DNA from: Pseudomonadota bacterium
Lineage (GTDB): Bacteria > Myxococcota_A > UBA796 > SXON01
Reading direction: 5' to 3'
DNA length: 64,000 nt
Assembly: GCA_030685065.1 (NCBI GenBank)
Contig: JAUXQH010000095.1
Location: forward strand, 206,855-270,854
In this document: one piece after another, positions 53,156 to 63,480 of the stretch
Layout: every line of letters starts with the position of its first letter
Numbering within the stretch: the first letter of the stretch is position 1
Notes under the pieces: generated by a model
The model's input: only the letters and a program-made list of their open reading frames with translations
Databases searched by the model: none
Told to the model about the DNA's origin: nothing
Made by a program: the position numbers and the translations under genes

Positions 53156-53737
53156 TCAGTCCGTCAGGAACGGCGCCAACAGCACCTCGAGGCTCGCCTC
53201 GAGGTCCTCCTTGGGGGCGCCGAGCGCCTCGATGTCGCCCGACGCGTTCACCACCACGGTGAGCGGGAATTGACGCGCCCCATACCGATCGATCACCACC
53301 CGATGGGCGTCCCGCAGCACCGGGAATTCGAGCCGCTGGCCCTCGACCCACGCCGAGAGCGTGGCCAATTCGCCGCCATCGGCGACGATCGCCAGGAAGC
53401 GCGCGCCTCGATTGCCGTACTTGCGGTGCAGGCGGTTGAGGGCCTGGAGCTGGCCCTCGGATCCGCTCTTCTGGACGAAGTGGATGACCACCACGCGAGC
53501 CGGGAAGCCGGGAAGCACGCCCGTGAAGTCCGAGAGCGCCACGGTCGGCCGGGCGACCGCGCGAAGCGACGCCTCCTCGTTCAATGCGGGGAGGGAGAAC
53601 AACAAGGCGGCATCGCCGACGTGGACGTTCGGCCCTGGGAGGGGCGCGGCGGTGGCGGGCGCGATCAGGGCCAGGGCGAACAGGAGCGAGGTGAGCACGG
53701 AGCCTCCCAGGTGGAATCGGCTAACCACGACGCGCAC
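53156..53737 (-). CDS. thioredoxin/peroxiredoxin-fold secreted protein lacking active-site Cys
   Basis: VVVIHFVQKSGSEGQLQALNRLHRKYGNRGARFLAI; FPLTVVVNASGDI. Confidence 0.65.
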   Translation of the reverse strand: MRVVVSRFHLGGSVLTSLLFALALIAPATAAPLPGPNVHVGDAALLFSLPALNEEASLRAVARPTVALSDFTGVLPGFPARVVVIHFVQKSGSEGQLQALNRLHRKYGNRGARFLAIVADGGELATLSAWVEGQRLEFPVLRDAHRVVIDRYGARQFPLTVVVNASGDIEALGAPKEDLEASLEVLLAPFLTD

Positions 53738-53814
53738 GGGGCGCCCTGGTGATCCCTGCTTGGGGCGAAACTCCGGCGACTCCTGCGGTGGGCGGGGCGA
53801 TAGGAGCCCATCCG

Positions 53815-55014
53815 ATGATCCCCGAACCGCTGCGCGACCTGTTCGTCCGCTTCCACGACGCGGGGGGGCGCGCCCTCGTCGTGGGCGGCTCCGTGCGCGA
53901 CTCGCTGCTCGGCCAGCCCGGGAAGGACCTGGACATCGAGGTGCACGGGCTCCCCCTCGACGACGTGCTGCGCATCCTGCGGCGCCTGGGGCCCGTGAAC
54001 GAGGTCGGGCGCGCGTTCGGGGTGCTCAAGGTGCGCTACGACGGCACCGAGCTGGACGTGAGCCTGCCCCGACGCGACCAGCGCGAGGGCGTAGGCCACA
54101 CCGGGATCCGCGCCACGTGTGACCCCGACCTGGGCGTCAAGGAAGCCGCCCGTCGTCGCGATCTCACGATCAACGCCATCGCCTACGACCCGCTCACGGG
54201 CGCCTACGAGGATCCCTTCGGCGGCCGCGAAGACCTCGCTCGGCACCTGCTTCGCGCGGTCGATCCGCGCACCTTCGGGGAGGACCCGCTCCGCGCGCTC
54301 CGCGTCGCGCAGTTCGCCGCCCGGTTCGACTACGCGGTGGATCCCGAGCTCGAGGCCCTCTGCGCGGCCATGCCGCTTCAAGAGCTCCCGCCGGAGCGCA
54401 TCCGCGGCGAGGTCGAAAAGCTGCTGCTCAAGGGGCGGGCGCTCGCGGCCGGATGGGCCTTCGCGCAGCGCGCCGGCATCTGGAAAAAGGTGCTCCCGGA
54501 GTGGGAGGACGCCCCCGAAGCCCTCGACCGCATCGCGCGAGTGCCGGTCGAGGAGCCGTTTCGTCGGCTCGCGTTGCTGTATGCGGCCGCGTGCGCGCAC
54601 AATACACCGGCGGAGGTCGAGCGCGTCCTCGACCGACTCCGGGTGTTCCGCGTCGCCGGCTACCCCGTGCGCCGCATGGTGCTCTCCCTGGTTTCCCGCC
54701 GCGATCTCGCCCGCGGCACCCCCGACGATGCGACGGTTCGACGCCTCGCCGAGGAGGGCGACATGGACCTCCTCGCCGCGCTCGTCGAGTCCCCGGCGCT
54801 GCTCGACGCGGCCTCCCGGCTCGGAGTGCGCCACGCCCCGCTCCCGACGCTGCTCTCCGGCGCGGAGCTCACCGCGCTCGGCGTGCCGCCGGGCCCCGAG
54901 ATGGGCCGGCTGCTCGCGGCCCTGCGCGCGCGCCAGCTCGAGGGGGCGATCTCCACCTCGGCGGAAGCGCGCTGCGAGCTCGCGCGTTTGTTGGAAGCCG
55001 AACGGAGCCCGTGA
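53815..55014 (+). CDS. cca: CCA tRNA nucleotidyltransferase/poly(A) polymerase family
   Basis: RALVVGGSVRDSLLGQPGKDLDIEVHG, RRDLTINAIAYDPLTG, DPFGGREDLARHLLRAVDPRTFGEDPLRALRVAQFAARF. Confidence 0.93.
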   Translation: MIPEPLRDLFVRFHDAGGRALVVGGSVRDSLLGQPGKDLDIEVHGLPLDDVLRILRRLGPVNEVGRAFGVLKVRYDGTELDVSLPRRDQREGVGHTGIRATCDPDLGVKEAARRRDLTINAIAYDPLTGAYEDPFGGREDLARHLLRAVDPRTFGEDPLRALRVAQFAARFDYAVDPELEALCAAMPLQELPPERIRGEVEKLLLKGRALAAGWAFAQRAGIWKKVLPEWEDAPEALDRIARVPVEEPFRRLALLYAAACAHNTPAEVERVLDRLRVFRVAGYPVRRMVLSLVSRRDLARGTPDDATVRRLAEEGDMDLLAALVESPALLDAASRLGVRHAPLPTLLSGAELTALGVPPGPEMGRLLAALRARQLEGAISTSAEARCELARLLEAERSP

Positions 55015-55027
55015 CATAGTGCCCCCG

Positions 55028-56563
55028 ATGAATCCCCGGACCGTCTTCCACTGCACGTGCGCCCTTGCCCTGCTCGTCCTCCACGCGCCGGCGCTCGCGG
55101 CCCCTGCCGCCTCCCCGCCGCCGCCTCCCGCGCCATCCCCGGCCCCTTCGGGTGTCGCCGGGGCCGAGGCCGCTACAGCGGCGGGGCTGCGCGTCTCCGC
55201 GGACGTGCACGACGAGTACCTGGCCGGGTTTCCGATGCTCGTCACGGTGACCGTCCGGAACGACACCGACAAGCCGCTCCCGTTCCCCGATCTCGGCGCG
55301 CGGCCCCACCTCGTGCGCTTCACGATGAAGAGCGGCGGCACGCGCTGGGAGCGCTACACGACGCCCCCGGCGGTCGAGCCGACCACGATGTGGGCCATCC
55401 CGGCGCGCGCTCAGCGAAAGGTCACGCTCGAGATCCCCTCCTCGAGCGGGCTCGCCGCGGGCGCCTGGGAGCTGGGCGTCGCGGTGCACGACAGTGCGGT
55501 CGTCACCCTCCCCTCCCAGCGCGTGCGCCTCGCCCCCGCCGCCCCCGTCGGGGGCTCGTACTCCTGGGAGGCCGCCATCCAGCAGTCCGTGGGGGCCATG
55601 GTGCCCTGGGTGCACCAGGCCGCGGGCGGCTTCGACCTGTACTTGATGCAGCTCGACCCCAAGGCGCCCACGCGCGTGGTGGGGCAGTTCTTCCTCGCGC
55701 GGCTCCCGGCCCGCATGGAGCCCACGCTCTCCCGCGCGCGCCCGGCGGACGCGCTCTCCCGCTACCTCTACTGGCAGTCCGGCCCGCAAACGTACACGTT
55801 CGCCCGGCTCGAAGGGCCGACGCTCCGGGGCAAGCCCCGCGCGGTCTCCATCCCGTACCCCACGTCCGAGCTCCTCGGCCGCGGCGGCACGGACGCGCGG
55901 GGCGGCGTCGTGATCCCGATGTGGGTGCCGGACCCCGCGGGCACCAGCGGGACCGTATTCGCGCTGTGTGTCGATGATCGCGGTAGCCAGATCCTCCGCA
56001 AGGTGGCCCACCTCCCCGCGCGCCCCAGCGCGGTCAACACCGCGGTCGACGCGGGCTCCAACCTCGTGCTCGCGGTGGGACACGCCGCAGGCGTCGATGT
56101 GTACCGCATCGATCCGGCGCTGCCCGCGGAGATCGGCGTGCGCGGCAGCCGCGTCACCCCCCTCACCGACGGGTGGACCGCCGCCGCGCTGGCGTTCGAC
56201 ACCCTCCCCGATCGCGGCGACCACGCCGGTGGCCTCGCGCTGCTCTCCGTCCTCACGCACGGGGACACCTACCGCTCCGTGTGGTCCGACCTGTCGGGCA
56301 AGGTGGTCGAGGAGTCCCCGCCGCTCCCCTGGACCGCGCCCGGAAGCGTGGTGTCGCTCCTCCCCGCTGGATTCGGACCGTTCTACTACCTCACCCAGGA
56401 AGCGGGCGGCGCGGTCTGGTACGGCGTTCAGGGCGCCGCGCCCCAGAAGCTCGACGGCGCGAAGCCGGGTACGCTCTGGCCGGGCGCCGAGGCCGTGCAG
56501 CTCCGGCGCATCGTCCCGGGGACCGTGATCGAGGATCGCACCGTCGGGACGCTGGCCCAGTAG
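55028..56563 (+). CDS. hypothetical secreted protein with N-terminal Ig/CARDB-like domain
   Basis: signal peptide; PMLVTVTVRNDTDKPLPFPDLGARPHLVRFTM. Confidence 0.6.
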   Translation: MNPRTVFHCTCALALLVLHAPALAAPAASPPPPPAPSPAPSGVAGAEAATAAGLRVSADVHDEYLAGFPMLVTVTVRNDTDKPLPFPDLGARPHLVRFTMKSGGTRWERYTTPPAVEPTTMWAIPARAQRKVTLEIPSSSGLAAGAWELGVAVHDSAVVTLPSQRVRLAPAAPVGGSYSWEAAIQQSVGAMVPWVHQAAGGFDLYLMQLDPKAPTRVVGQFFLARLPARMEPTLSRARPADALSRYLYWQSGPQTYTFARLEGPTLRGKPRAVSIPYPTSELLGRGGTDARGGVVIPMWVPDPAGTSGTVFALCVDDRGSQILRKVAHLPARPSAVNTAVDAGSNLVLAVGHAAGVDVYRIDPALPAEIGVRGSRVTPLTDGWTAAALAFDTLPDRGDHAGGLALLSVLTHGDTYRSVWSDLSGKVVEESPPLPWTAPGSVVSLLPAGFGPFYYLTQEAGGAVWYGVQGAAPQKLDGAKPGTLWPGAEAVQLRRIVPGTVIEDRTVGTLAQ

Positions 56564-56707
56564 CCAGGTCCGCGGTCAGGATGGGCGCGGCGGGGCCCGT
56601 CGCCTCGGGGACGGGGCCACGTCGCTCGGAGACAGCGGCCAAAACGCGAAACGGGGATGGTTTCCCACCCCCGCGCGCTGATCCCCGGTTGAACGAGGGA
56701 CCTCGGA

Positions 56708-57613
56708 CTACTCGTCCAGCGGCTGGCAACCCGCGTCGGGGTTGTCCTTGCAGAACGTGTTCACCTTGCCCTTTCCAGTGCACAAGGCGGCTTCCAGCTC
56801 GGGGAACCACGCCTTGTCCTCGGCGAGCCCGTTCGGGTCGGCGTTGCCGACCTCGTTCGGGATGACGCACTCGGCGGGGCCAGCCTGGTTCGCGCCGTTC
56901 GCGTCGACCCAGGGAAGCTCGGCGCACGGACCGTCGAACGCCATCGTGCCGAAGGCGAGCTTGCTGTCGTCGATGGGGAGCGCGAAGGTCTCGAGGACCG
57001 CCGTGTAGAGGATGCCCTCACGGAGGGAGGTGTCGATGTCGCAGTACTCTACCGTGCCGCGCCCGGCATTCACCGGGGTCACCCCTTGGTAGCCGGCCTG
57101 CACGCACTCGTTGAACGCGAGGTTGTGCTCGACGCCCGAAGGATCGTCATAGACCGCGTTGAAGTCGCCAATCTCGGTGCCGGGAGACCCGGTGTAGTAG
57201 GCGGTGAGCCCCACGGAGAGGTCGAGATCGCCGTCGTCCGTGAACACGTCTTCGTAGTTGTACTGGACCGAGCCCGCCTGGGTGGAGATCTCCTTGTTCC
57301 AGAACATCGCCTCCGGATCGACCACGACGCACACGTCGCGCCCGGTGCCGCGGAACTGGAACGTGGCGCCGCCGTAGATGCCCGGGTTCTCCGAGGCACC
57401 GAGCTGCCCGAAGTGCAGTGCGTCCGGGATGTCGAGCGGAGCGGCCGCCGCGAACTCGTCCGCGTCGATGACGCGCAGCTCGCCGATGTCGTAGACGAAC
57501 GGCGCGTCCGTCAGGACGGGCCGGAAGGCGTCCCGCGTGTTGGAGCAGCCCGACGCGAGGCCAGACAGACCGACGAGCGCACCGAGCGCAAGGATTCCGT
57601 GGATACGCATCAC
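56708..57613 (-). CDS. putative lipoprotein downstream of TonB-dependent receptor
   Basis: MMRIHGILALGALVGLSGLASGCSN lipobox; Cys-rich C-terminus. Confidence 0.75.
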   Translation of the reverse strand: MMRIHGILALGALVGLSGLASGCSNTRDAFRPVLTDAPFVYDIGELRVIDADEFAAAAPLDIPDALHFGQLGASENPGIYGGATFQFRGTGRDVCVVVDPEAMFWNKEISTQAGSVQYNYEDVFTDDGDLDLSVGLTAYYTGSPGTEIGDFNAVYDDPSGVEHNLAFNECVQAGYQGVTPVNAGRGTVEYCDIDTSLREGILYTAVLETFALPIDDSKLAFGTMAFDGPCAELPWVDANGANQAGPAECVIPNEVGNADPNGLAEDKAWFPELEAALCTGKGKVNTFCKDNPDAGCQPLDE

Positions 57614-57615
57614 GC

Positions 57616-58467
57616 CTAACCCCCCACGCCGAAGCCGATGTCGAGCCGGACGACCGGCCGATCATCGGGGCTGTTGACCACAGACTCTTCCCCGCCGGTG
57701 GCGACCCAATCACCCGAGTAGATGTACCGGCTCGGGGTGTTGAGCGCGTCGTAGTACACGCGCCCCTCGAAGAACTCGCTGTTGTATTCCTCGAACTCCC
57801 GGCCCGCGCCCTCCTCGCAGGTCGAGAAGTCTCCGTTCGCGGAGGGGTTCGCGGCCACGATCTCGGGGGCGTCCATCCAGCCCCAGATCGTCATGCCCTC
57901 GACGAACACCGTGTGCGGCATCGTGAACGCGGCCTCGAAGTCACCGTCCGCGTTCTCGGAGAACTGGAGATCGCCGAGAAACGCCATCTCGTCGTCGGAG
58001 GTGGCGTAGAAGTGGTCGAAGCAAGCCTGCTGGAACGTGCTCGCGTTCGCCACGTCCTCCCCGCTCTGGTCCTTGACGGGATTTCCCAGGACGGTCCCGA
58101 AGTAGTCCAGGATGTCCTGGTAGTCCGTGAATCGACCCGTCACGACCTTGCATGCGAGCGACTCGTAGCAGGCGAAGTCGTACCGGCCGACCGTGGTGCC
58201 ACCGAACGGGAACGTGTCGCCCGGCGTGTCCGCCGTGACGATGGGGCCCATCGAGGGGTGCGGGTAGCCGAAGCTCACCGAGTCGATGCCGGCGTACGCG
58301 CCAAGGAAGATCGGCCCGATGAAGCGCGCATCCTTGAGCTCGGTGCCGTCGGCCTGCGTACGCGTTGCCGCGGCCGCAGGCACGATGACCGTACCAAAGA
58401 TGTCCTTCTCGGGGAGGGCTTCATTGTAGGCGCAGCCAAGCGCCAGGATCAGAATCGAGGTGCTCAT
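57616..58467 (-). CDS. putative lipoprotein downstream of TonB-dependent receptor
   Basis: MSTSILILALGCAYN lipobox; 11-nt gap to receptor gene. Confidence 0.75.
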   Translation of the reverse strand: MSTSILILALGCAYNEALPEKDIFGTVIVPAAAATRTQADGTELKDARFIGPIFLGAYAGIDSVSFGYPHPSMGPIVTADTPGDTFPFGGTTVGRYDFACYESLACKVVTGRFTDYQDILDYFGTVLGNPVKDQSGEDVANASTFQQACFDHFYATSDDEMAFLGDLQFSENADGDFEAAFTMPHTVFVEGMTIWGWMDAPEIVAANPSANGDFSTCEEGAGREFEEYNSEFFEGRVYYDALNTPSRYIYSGDWVATGGEESVVNSPDDRPVVRLDIGFGVGG

Positions 58468-58478
58468 GCCGTCCTCCC

Positions 58479-61232
58479 CTAGAACTCGTACTTGGCGCCG
58501 ACTTGAGCCTGGATCGTGTCCTGGCGGTAGCCGATGATGTACCGGTTCTGGGTGTCGATGTAGTATTCGTAGCTGTCAGCGAGGTAGTACGGGTACTGGT
58601 TGTTCGTGAGGTTGTCGATCTGCGCCGTCGCGGACAGCTTGCCCTTGCGGACGGGGATGTCCTGCTCGATGAGGATCGACACGTCCCACGTCGCCCCGGC
58701 GCGGGCATACTCGCCACGGGGCTCCTTGAGGAGGCTGTAGGAGTCGCCACCCGCCGAGAGGCTGTCCGCGCCCGAGTAGTAGAACCGCGAGAGCGGCCCG
58801 CCGGAGTAGAGCTGGCCGCTCATGCCGATGGTGGTCGTCCACGGGTCGATGGGAAGATCCCACGCGGCCTGGACCTTGAGCTGGTGCCGGAAGTCGTACG
58901 GCAGATTGCCGTACCAGAGGTCGAGCTGCGCGGGGTTCGACAACACCGAGGACGTGCCGTTCTGCACGCGGCCCCGGCTCACGACGTAGGAGTAGGTGGC
59001 CGAGAGGAGCCAGCGATCCGCCCAGTTGCGGCGGATGGTCACGTCGGTCTGGTAGAAGTCGCGCAGCGCGATCGAGGGCGTGCGGAGGCGGTAGTACGCG
59101 TCGAGCGTGCCGTCCCCGGAGCCGATGTAGGAGTAGCCGTCCTCGTCGTGAACGAGGTTGGTCTCGTCGAAGTTGTAGATGTTGCGGGTGAACTTTCCGG
59201 TGAAGTCCACGCCTACCGCGATGTCGGTGATGACCTCGCGCTCGGCGCCGAGGCTGAACTCGTCCGAGTGGGGCGCCGTCGTGCCGTCGAGCACGGTGAC
59301 CGAGTTGTCGGTTCCGTAGCTACCCGCGTTGGCGGCCGCGACCGACTCCGAGTTGCCGAAGTACTCGCCCGTCACGACCTTCTGACCGAGGTTCGACTGG
59401 GAGAGGTACGAGGCGACCGACAGGCGGCCCGTGTCGTTGAAGCGCCCGTAGCCGCCGTAGATCTTGGTCTTGGAGTTGGCCCAGGGGTCCCAGACCGCGT
59501 AGGCGCGTGGCCCGAAGAGGCCCACGTCGATGACGGGCACGCCCGCGTCGTTGCGGTGCACGGCGCGGTCGTAGCGAATGCCGTAGCGCACGGTCAGGTT
59601 CTCGACCGGCTTGTACACGTCCTGAATGAAGGCGCCGACGTGGTACCCGGTCGACCGGTAGATCGACGGGCCCGAGGTCTCGATCCAGTAGAAGTTCTTC
59701 AACGTGTCCGGATCGAAGGCGTTCTCGTACATGTCGTAGAAGATCAGGTTGCCGTTGTAGCCCTGGATCTGGTCCCACAACAGGTAGCTGCCGTCGACGC
59801 CGGCCTTCAGATCGTGCTTCCCGAGAAAGTTGACCTGGAGGAGCGAGTACTTGGTCGAGAGCTGGCCGCGGTACCGATCGTCGAAGTAGTACCCGGGGTT
59901 GTTCGCGCTGTCGTACGCGCCGTACAGGCCGACGTGTCCGGGCGTCTCGTAGTCGGTGTAGTTCTCTTCTTCCGTCGGCTCGCAGGGGTGGTAGCCGAGG
60001 GAGCCGTCATGCGTGCAGGGCACACCGGCGGACTCGATGAAGGTCTTCTGGAAGGAGGCCGCCGTCTCGAGGTTGGTCTCGGGATTGATGAACCAGTTCC
60101 ACTTGAGGGACGTGAGGTAGCCGCCCTGCGCCTGGCGAGACTGCGCCTCGGCGTAGATGCGCGTGTCCGACTGGTCGGTGTTGTCGATCGTGGTCGGGTT
60201 CGTCGCGAACTGCACCGTGAAGCGGTGCGCGCTGGAGGGCTGGGCGGTGAGCTTCGAGAAGAAGTAGTGCCCCTCGAAGTCGCGCGGGAGCTGGACGCCC
60301 ACGTTCGCGTACAGGCTGCGCTCGAAGGTGTAGCTGCCGAGGAACCAGATCTTGTCCTTCACGATGGGACCCGACACGACCACGCCCATCGAAGCGGTCT
60401 GCGCGGTCTCGTCGAACCCGGTCGGGGACAGCGGCAGGCCGTCGGTGGTGTAGCGGGCGTCCATCTTCGGACCCCAATCACCGTTGGAGTAGAAGACGTT
60501 CGCCACGACCTCGAGCGAGTTGCCGCCGGACTTCGTCACGACCGACACCACCGCGCCGAGGCTCTCGCCGTACTCCGGGTCGAACCCGCCGGTGATGACC
60601 TCGATCTCTTCGATCGCGTCGAAGTTGAAGTTGAGCGAGAACGTGCCCGTGACCGGGTCGGTGATGTTCGTGCCGTCGAGCATGAACGTGTTCTCGTTCG
60701 TCGCCGCGCCGCCGGACGAGGGGTTGCCGCCGCCGACGACGCCGGCCGTCTGGCCGACCACGTCCTGGTAGCTGCGGCCGCTCGGGATGCGGGAGAGGAA
60801 CTCCTTGCTGAAGGTGTCCCCCTTGCTGGCCTTCTCGGTGTCGACCGTGGGCTTCTTCGCCACGACGGTGAGCTCCTCGGCGCCGACCTTCATCTCCATC
60901 ACGAGCTGGGTCGTGCGGCCGAGGGCGACCTCGATGTTGGTCTTGCGGACCTGGCCGAAGCCCTGCTTCTGGGCCACGGCCTCGTACGTGCCCGGGGCGA
61001 GCTCGACGAAGATGAACCGCCCCTCTTCATCCGCCGTCAGCTGCTGCGCGCCGCCGATGAGCGCGGGAGACGACAGCGTGATGAGCACGCCGGGGATGGA
61101 CAGGTTTCCGTCATCGATCACCTGGCCCTTGATGGTGCCTGAGGTGGCCGACGCGTAGGCCAGGCCCGACAGGGCGAGCAGAGCGCCGAACAGCCCCATC
61201 AAGCGGGGGGTCAGGGTGCGCACAGTCAACAT
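58479..61232 (-). CDS. TonB-dependent receptor with carboxypeptidase-regulatory-like N-domain (Oar-like)
   Basis: GTIKGQVIDDGNLSIPGVLITLSSPAL...GTYEAVAQKQGF; plug SGRSYQDVVGQTAGVVGG..ENTFMLDGTNITDPVTG; C-terminal barrel ending QAQVGAKYEF. Confidence 0.9.
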   Translation of the reverse strand: MLTVRTLTPRLMGLFGALLALSGLAYASATSGTIKGQVIDDGNLSIPGVLITLSSPALIGGAQQLTADEEGRFIFVELAPGTYEAVAQKQGFGQVRKTNIEVALGRTTQLVMEMKVGAEELTVVAKKPTVDTEKASKGDTFSKEFLSRIPSGRSYQDVVGQTAGVVGGGNPSSGGAATNENTFMLDGTNITDPVTGTFSLNFNFDAIEEIEVITGGFDPEYGESLGAVVSVVTKSGGNSLEVVANVFYSNGDWGPKMDARYTTDGLPLSPTGFDETAQTASMGVVVSGPIVKDKIWFLGSYTFERSLYANVGVQLPRDFEGHYFFSKLTAQPSSAHRFTVQFATNPTTIDNTDQSDTRIYAEAQSRQAQGGYLTSLKWNWFINPETNLETAASFQKTFIESAGVPCTHDGSLGYHPCEPTEEENYTDYETPGHVGLYGAYDSANNPGYYFDDRYRGQLSTKYSLLQVNFLGKHDLKAGVDGSYLLWDQIQGYNGNLIFYDMYENAFDPDTLKNFYWIETSGPSIYRSTGYHVGAFIQDVYKPVENLTVRYGIRYDRAVHRNDAGVPVIDVGLFGPRAYAVWDPWANSKTKIYGGYGRFNDTGRLSVASYLSQSNLGQKVVTGEYFGNSESVAAANAGSYGTDNSVTVLDGTTAPHSDEFSLGAEREVITDIAVGVDFTGKFTRNIYNFDETNLVHDEDGYSYIGSGDGTLDAYYRLRTPSIALRDFYQTDVTIRRNWADRWLLSATYSYVVSRGRVQNGTSSVLSNPAQLDLWYGNLPYDFRHQLKVQAAWDLPIDPWTTTIGMSGQLYSGGPLSRFYYSGADSLSAGGDSYSLLKEPRGEYARAGATWDVSILIEQDIPVRKGKLSATAQIDNLTNNQYPYYLADSYEYYIDTQNRYIIGYRQDTIQAQVGAKYEF

Positions 61233-61479
61233 TCGCGGGATCCTCGCGGGGGTGGCGCTCCGGGCGGCGGTGCCTGGGGACAGCCAGTCTGACGAACGGG
61301 AAGGAATAGTTGAGCCGGAGCAGGAAGTCAACCGGATGGATCCGGTGGGCTCGCATCAACGCTTGTCGCGCGCCCCTTTCGCCCGCGTGCACCGGCTCCG
61401 GTCGCCGCCCTGCATCTTGACGGGGGTAGGCGCGATCGGCTACCGTGCGGCGCTACTGCCCTGGGAACAGAGGTTGACC

Positions 61480-62121
61480 ATGCCCCTTCTTGTCCGCCTC
61501 GCGCTCGCCGCGATGCTCACCGTCTCCGTAGTCGGCGTGGCGCCGGCCTCCGCGACCTCGGTCGCGCCGATGACCCTTGACCAGATGACCGACGCGTCCG
61601 ACCTCGTCGTCCGCGGCACGGTCGAGTCCGTTTGGGTCGAGGAAGACGCGAAGGGCGTCATCTGGACCCGCGCCCTCGTCCGCGTGGACGAGGGGATGAA
61701 GGGCAACGCCGATCCGGGCGACTACGTGACCGTCGAGGCCGCAGGCGGCACGATCGGCACGAAGGCGTCGATCGTGGCGGGCTCCGCCCGGTACAGCGTC
61801 GGGGAAGAAACGTTGCTCTTCCTCTCTGACAAGCCCAGCAAGGGCGTGTACGGCACCATCGGGATGGGCGTCGGCAAGTTCACGGTGCGGCCGAGCCCGA
61901 TCGACGGCACGCCGCTCCTCGTTCGGTTCATGCTCTCGCAGGACAAGGCGTACGACGCCCGCTTCCTCCCCGTCCCGCCAATCGACCAGCAGGTCACCCT
62001 CGCCTCGGTCGAGACCAGCGTACGCGCTCGGGCCGCCCTCGGATGGGACGGCAAGTCGATCCCCGGCATCAGTGACGCCCAGCTCCGCACGATCAACCGT
62101 CTCCAGCCGGGAGTGCGCTGA
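61480..62121 (+). CDS. hypothetical secreted protein coupled to metzincin
   Basis: ASDLVVRGTVESVWVEEDAKGVIWTRALVRVDEGMKG; ATG of next gene overlaps its stop. Confidence 0.7.
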   Translation: MPLLVRLALAAMLTVSVVGVAPASATSVAPMTLDQMTDASDLVVRGTVESVWVEEDAKGVIWTRALVRVDEGMKGNADPGDYVTVEAAGGTIGTKASIVAGSARYSVGEETLLFLSDKPSKGVYGTIGMGVGKFTVRPSPIDGTPLLVRFMLSQDKAYDARFLPVPPIDQQVTLASVETSVRARAALGWDGKSIPGISDAQLRTINRLQPGVR

Positions 62122-63464
62122 TGATTACCCTTCTTCTGCTCGCTCTCCCCTCGGCGCACGCCTGGGAGCACCTCGGTGGCGCCTGGGCCGAGAACGACTT
62201 TCCTCTCCAGTGGTACACCGGCCAGGCCCTCGAGGAGGACAGCCTCGCCGAAGGGTACGGCCGCGAGGTCATCGAGCTCTCCTGGGACAACTGGTACGAC
62301 GCCGAGTGCGCCGCCATCAGCCATGCGTACCAGGGGGACGACGCGTTCCAGTCCACGCGTAATTCCTCCGATGGCGTCATCACGTTCCACTGGGACGACC
62401 CGGGGGACGAGCTGGAGCCCGGCGTGCTCGGCGTCACCTTCTCCCAGACCGAGAACGTGATCGTGAAGGAGATCGGCGGGAAGATCTACCGGCACCTCAC
62501 GGACGCCGACATCGTCTTCAACGACAGCGTCGACTTCGGCTCGGTCGAAGACATCGAGCAGGATTGCGCTGGGCAGACCTCGATCGAGGGCGTCGCGACG
62601 CACGAGATCGGGCACCTCTATGGCCTCGAGCACTCCTGTCAGGACGGCGATCCGTGCACGGACATCGACCTGCAGGACGCCACCATGTTCTGGTCCGTCG
62701 GCTCCTGCGACACGACGCAGGCCGACATCAACGCCGACGACATCCTCTCGATCACCACGCTCTACGGGAGCTCGGCGTTCTTCGAGGCCACCACCGACCG
62801 CATCGGCGCGAACCCGCTCGCGGTCGGCTTCGAGATCGTGAGCGACTCCGAGGTCATCGGGGTCAACTGGTCCTTCGGCGACGGCGAGACCAGCACCGAG
62901 CTGGCCCCGACGCACTCCTACCTCTCGGCTGGGCAGTTCACGGTCGAGGCCGTGATCGATCTCGAGGATCCCGTCTGCGGGACGAGCCAGTACACCTACG
63001 ACCAGCTCGGCTTCGTGCTCGCGTGTGACGCCCCGCGCCCCACCGACGGCACGGACGGCTTCTTCACGATCGGCCACTCCGACGGCCTCACCTACAGCAC
63101 GGTCAACCACACCGACGTGTCGGTGTACGGCTGTGTCGACACCATCGTGTGGGAGATCTACACGGGTACGAGCGCCGCGGACATCAAGCCGGAGAACCTG
63201 GTCGACCTCGACGGGGACGGCGACACCGACACCCTCGGCGCCTGGTCGCCGGACATCACGTTTCCCGCCGCCGGGAACTACGTCGTGATGATGAACATCG
63301 GCGGCCCCGGCGGGCTCAAGGGCAGCTTCCTCGCCGTGACGGTCGAGGATCGCGCCGCCGAGGGCGGCGGTGGTGGCTGCGACACGGGCGGCTCCACGGG
63401 CGGCTTCGGCCTCATCGGCGGCCTGCTCGCAGCGGTGGCCGGCGTTCGTCGTCGTCGGGCGTAG
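62121..63464 (+). CDS. secreted matrixin-like metzincin protease with PKD-like domain and MYXO-CTERM-like tail
   Basis: VATHEIGHLYGLEHS; VNWSFGDGETSTELAPTHSYLSAGQFTVEAVI; GGGGCDTGGSTGGFGLIGGLLAAVAGVRRRRA. Confidence 0.88.
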   Translation: MITLLLLALPSAHAWEHLGGAWAENDFPLQWYTGQALEEDSLAEGYGREVIELSWDNWYDAECAAISHAYQGDDAFQSTRNSSDGVITFHWDDPGDELEPGVLGVTFSQTENVIVKEIGGKIYRHLTDADIVFNDSVDFGSVEDIEQDCAGQTSIEGVATHEIGHLYGLEHSCQDGDPCTDIDLQDATMFWSVGSCDTTQADINADDILSITTLYGSSAFFEATTDRIGANPLAVGFEIVSDSEVIGVNWSFGDGETSTELAPTHSYLSAGQFTVEAVIDLEDPVCGTSQYTYDQLGFVLACDAPRPTDGTDGFFTIGHSDGLTYSTVNHTDVSVYGCVDTIVWEIYTGTSAADIKPENLVDLDGDGDTDTLGAWSPDITFPAAGNYVVMMNIGGPGGLKGSFLAVTVEDRAAEGGGGGCDTGGSTGGFGLIGGLLAAVAGVRRRRA

Positions 63465-63480
63465 CGCCAAGGCATCCCGA

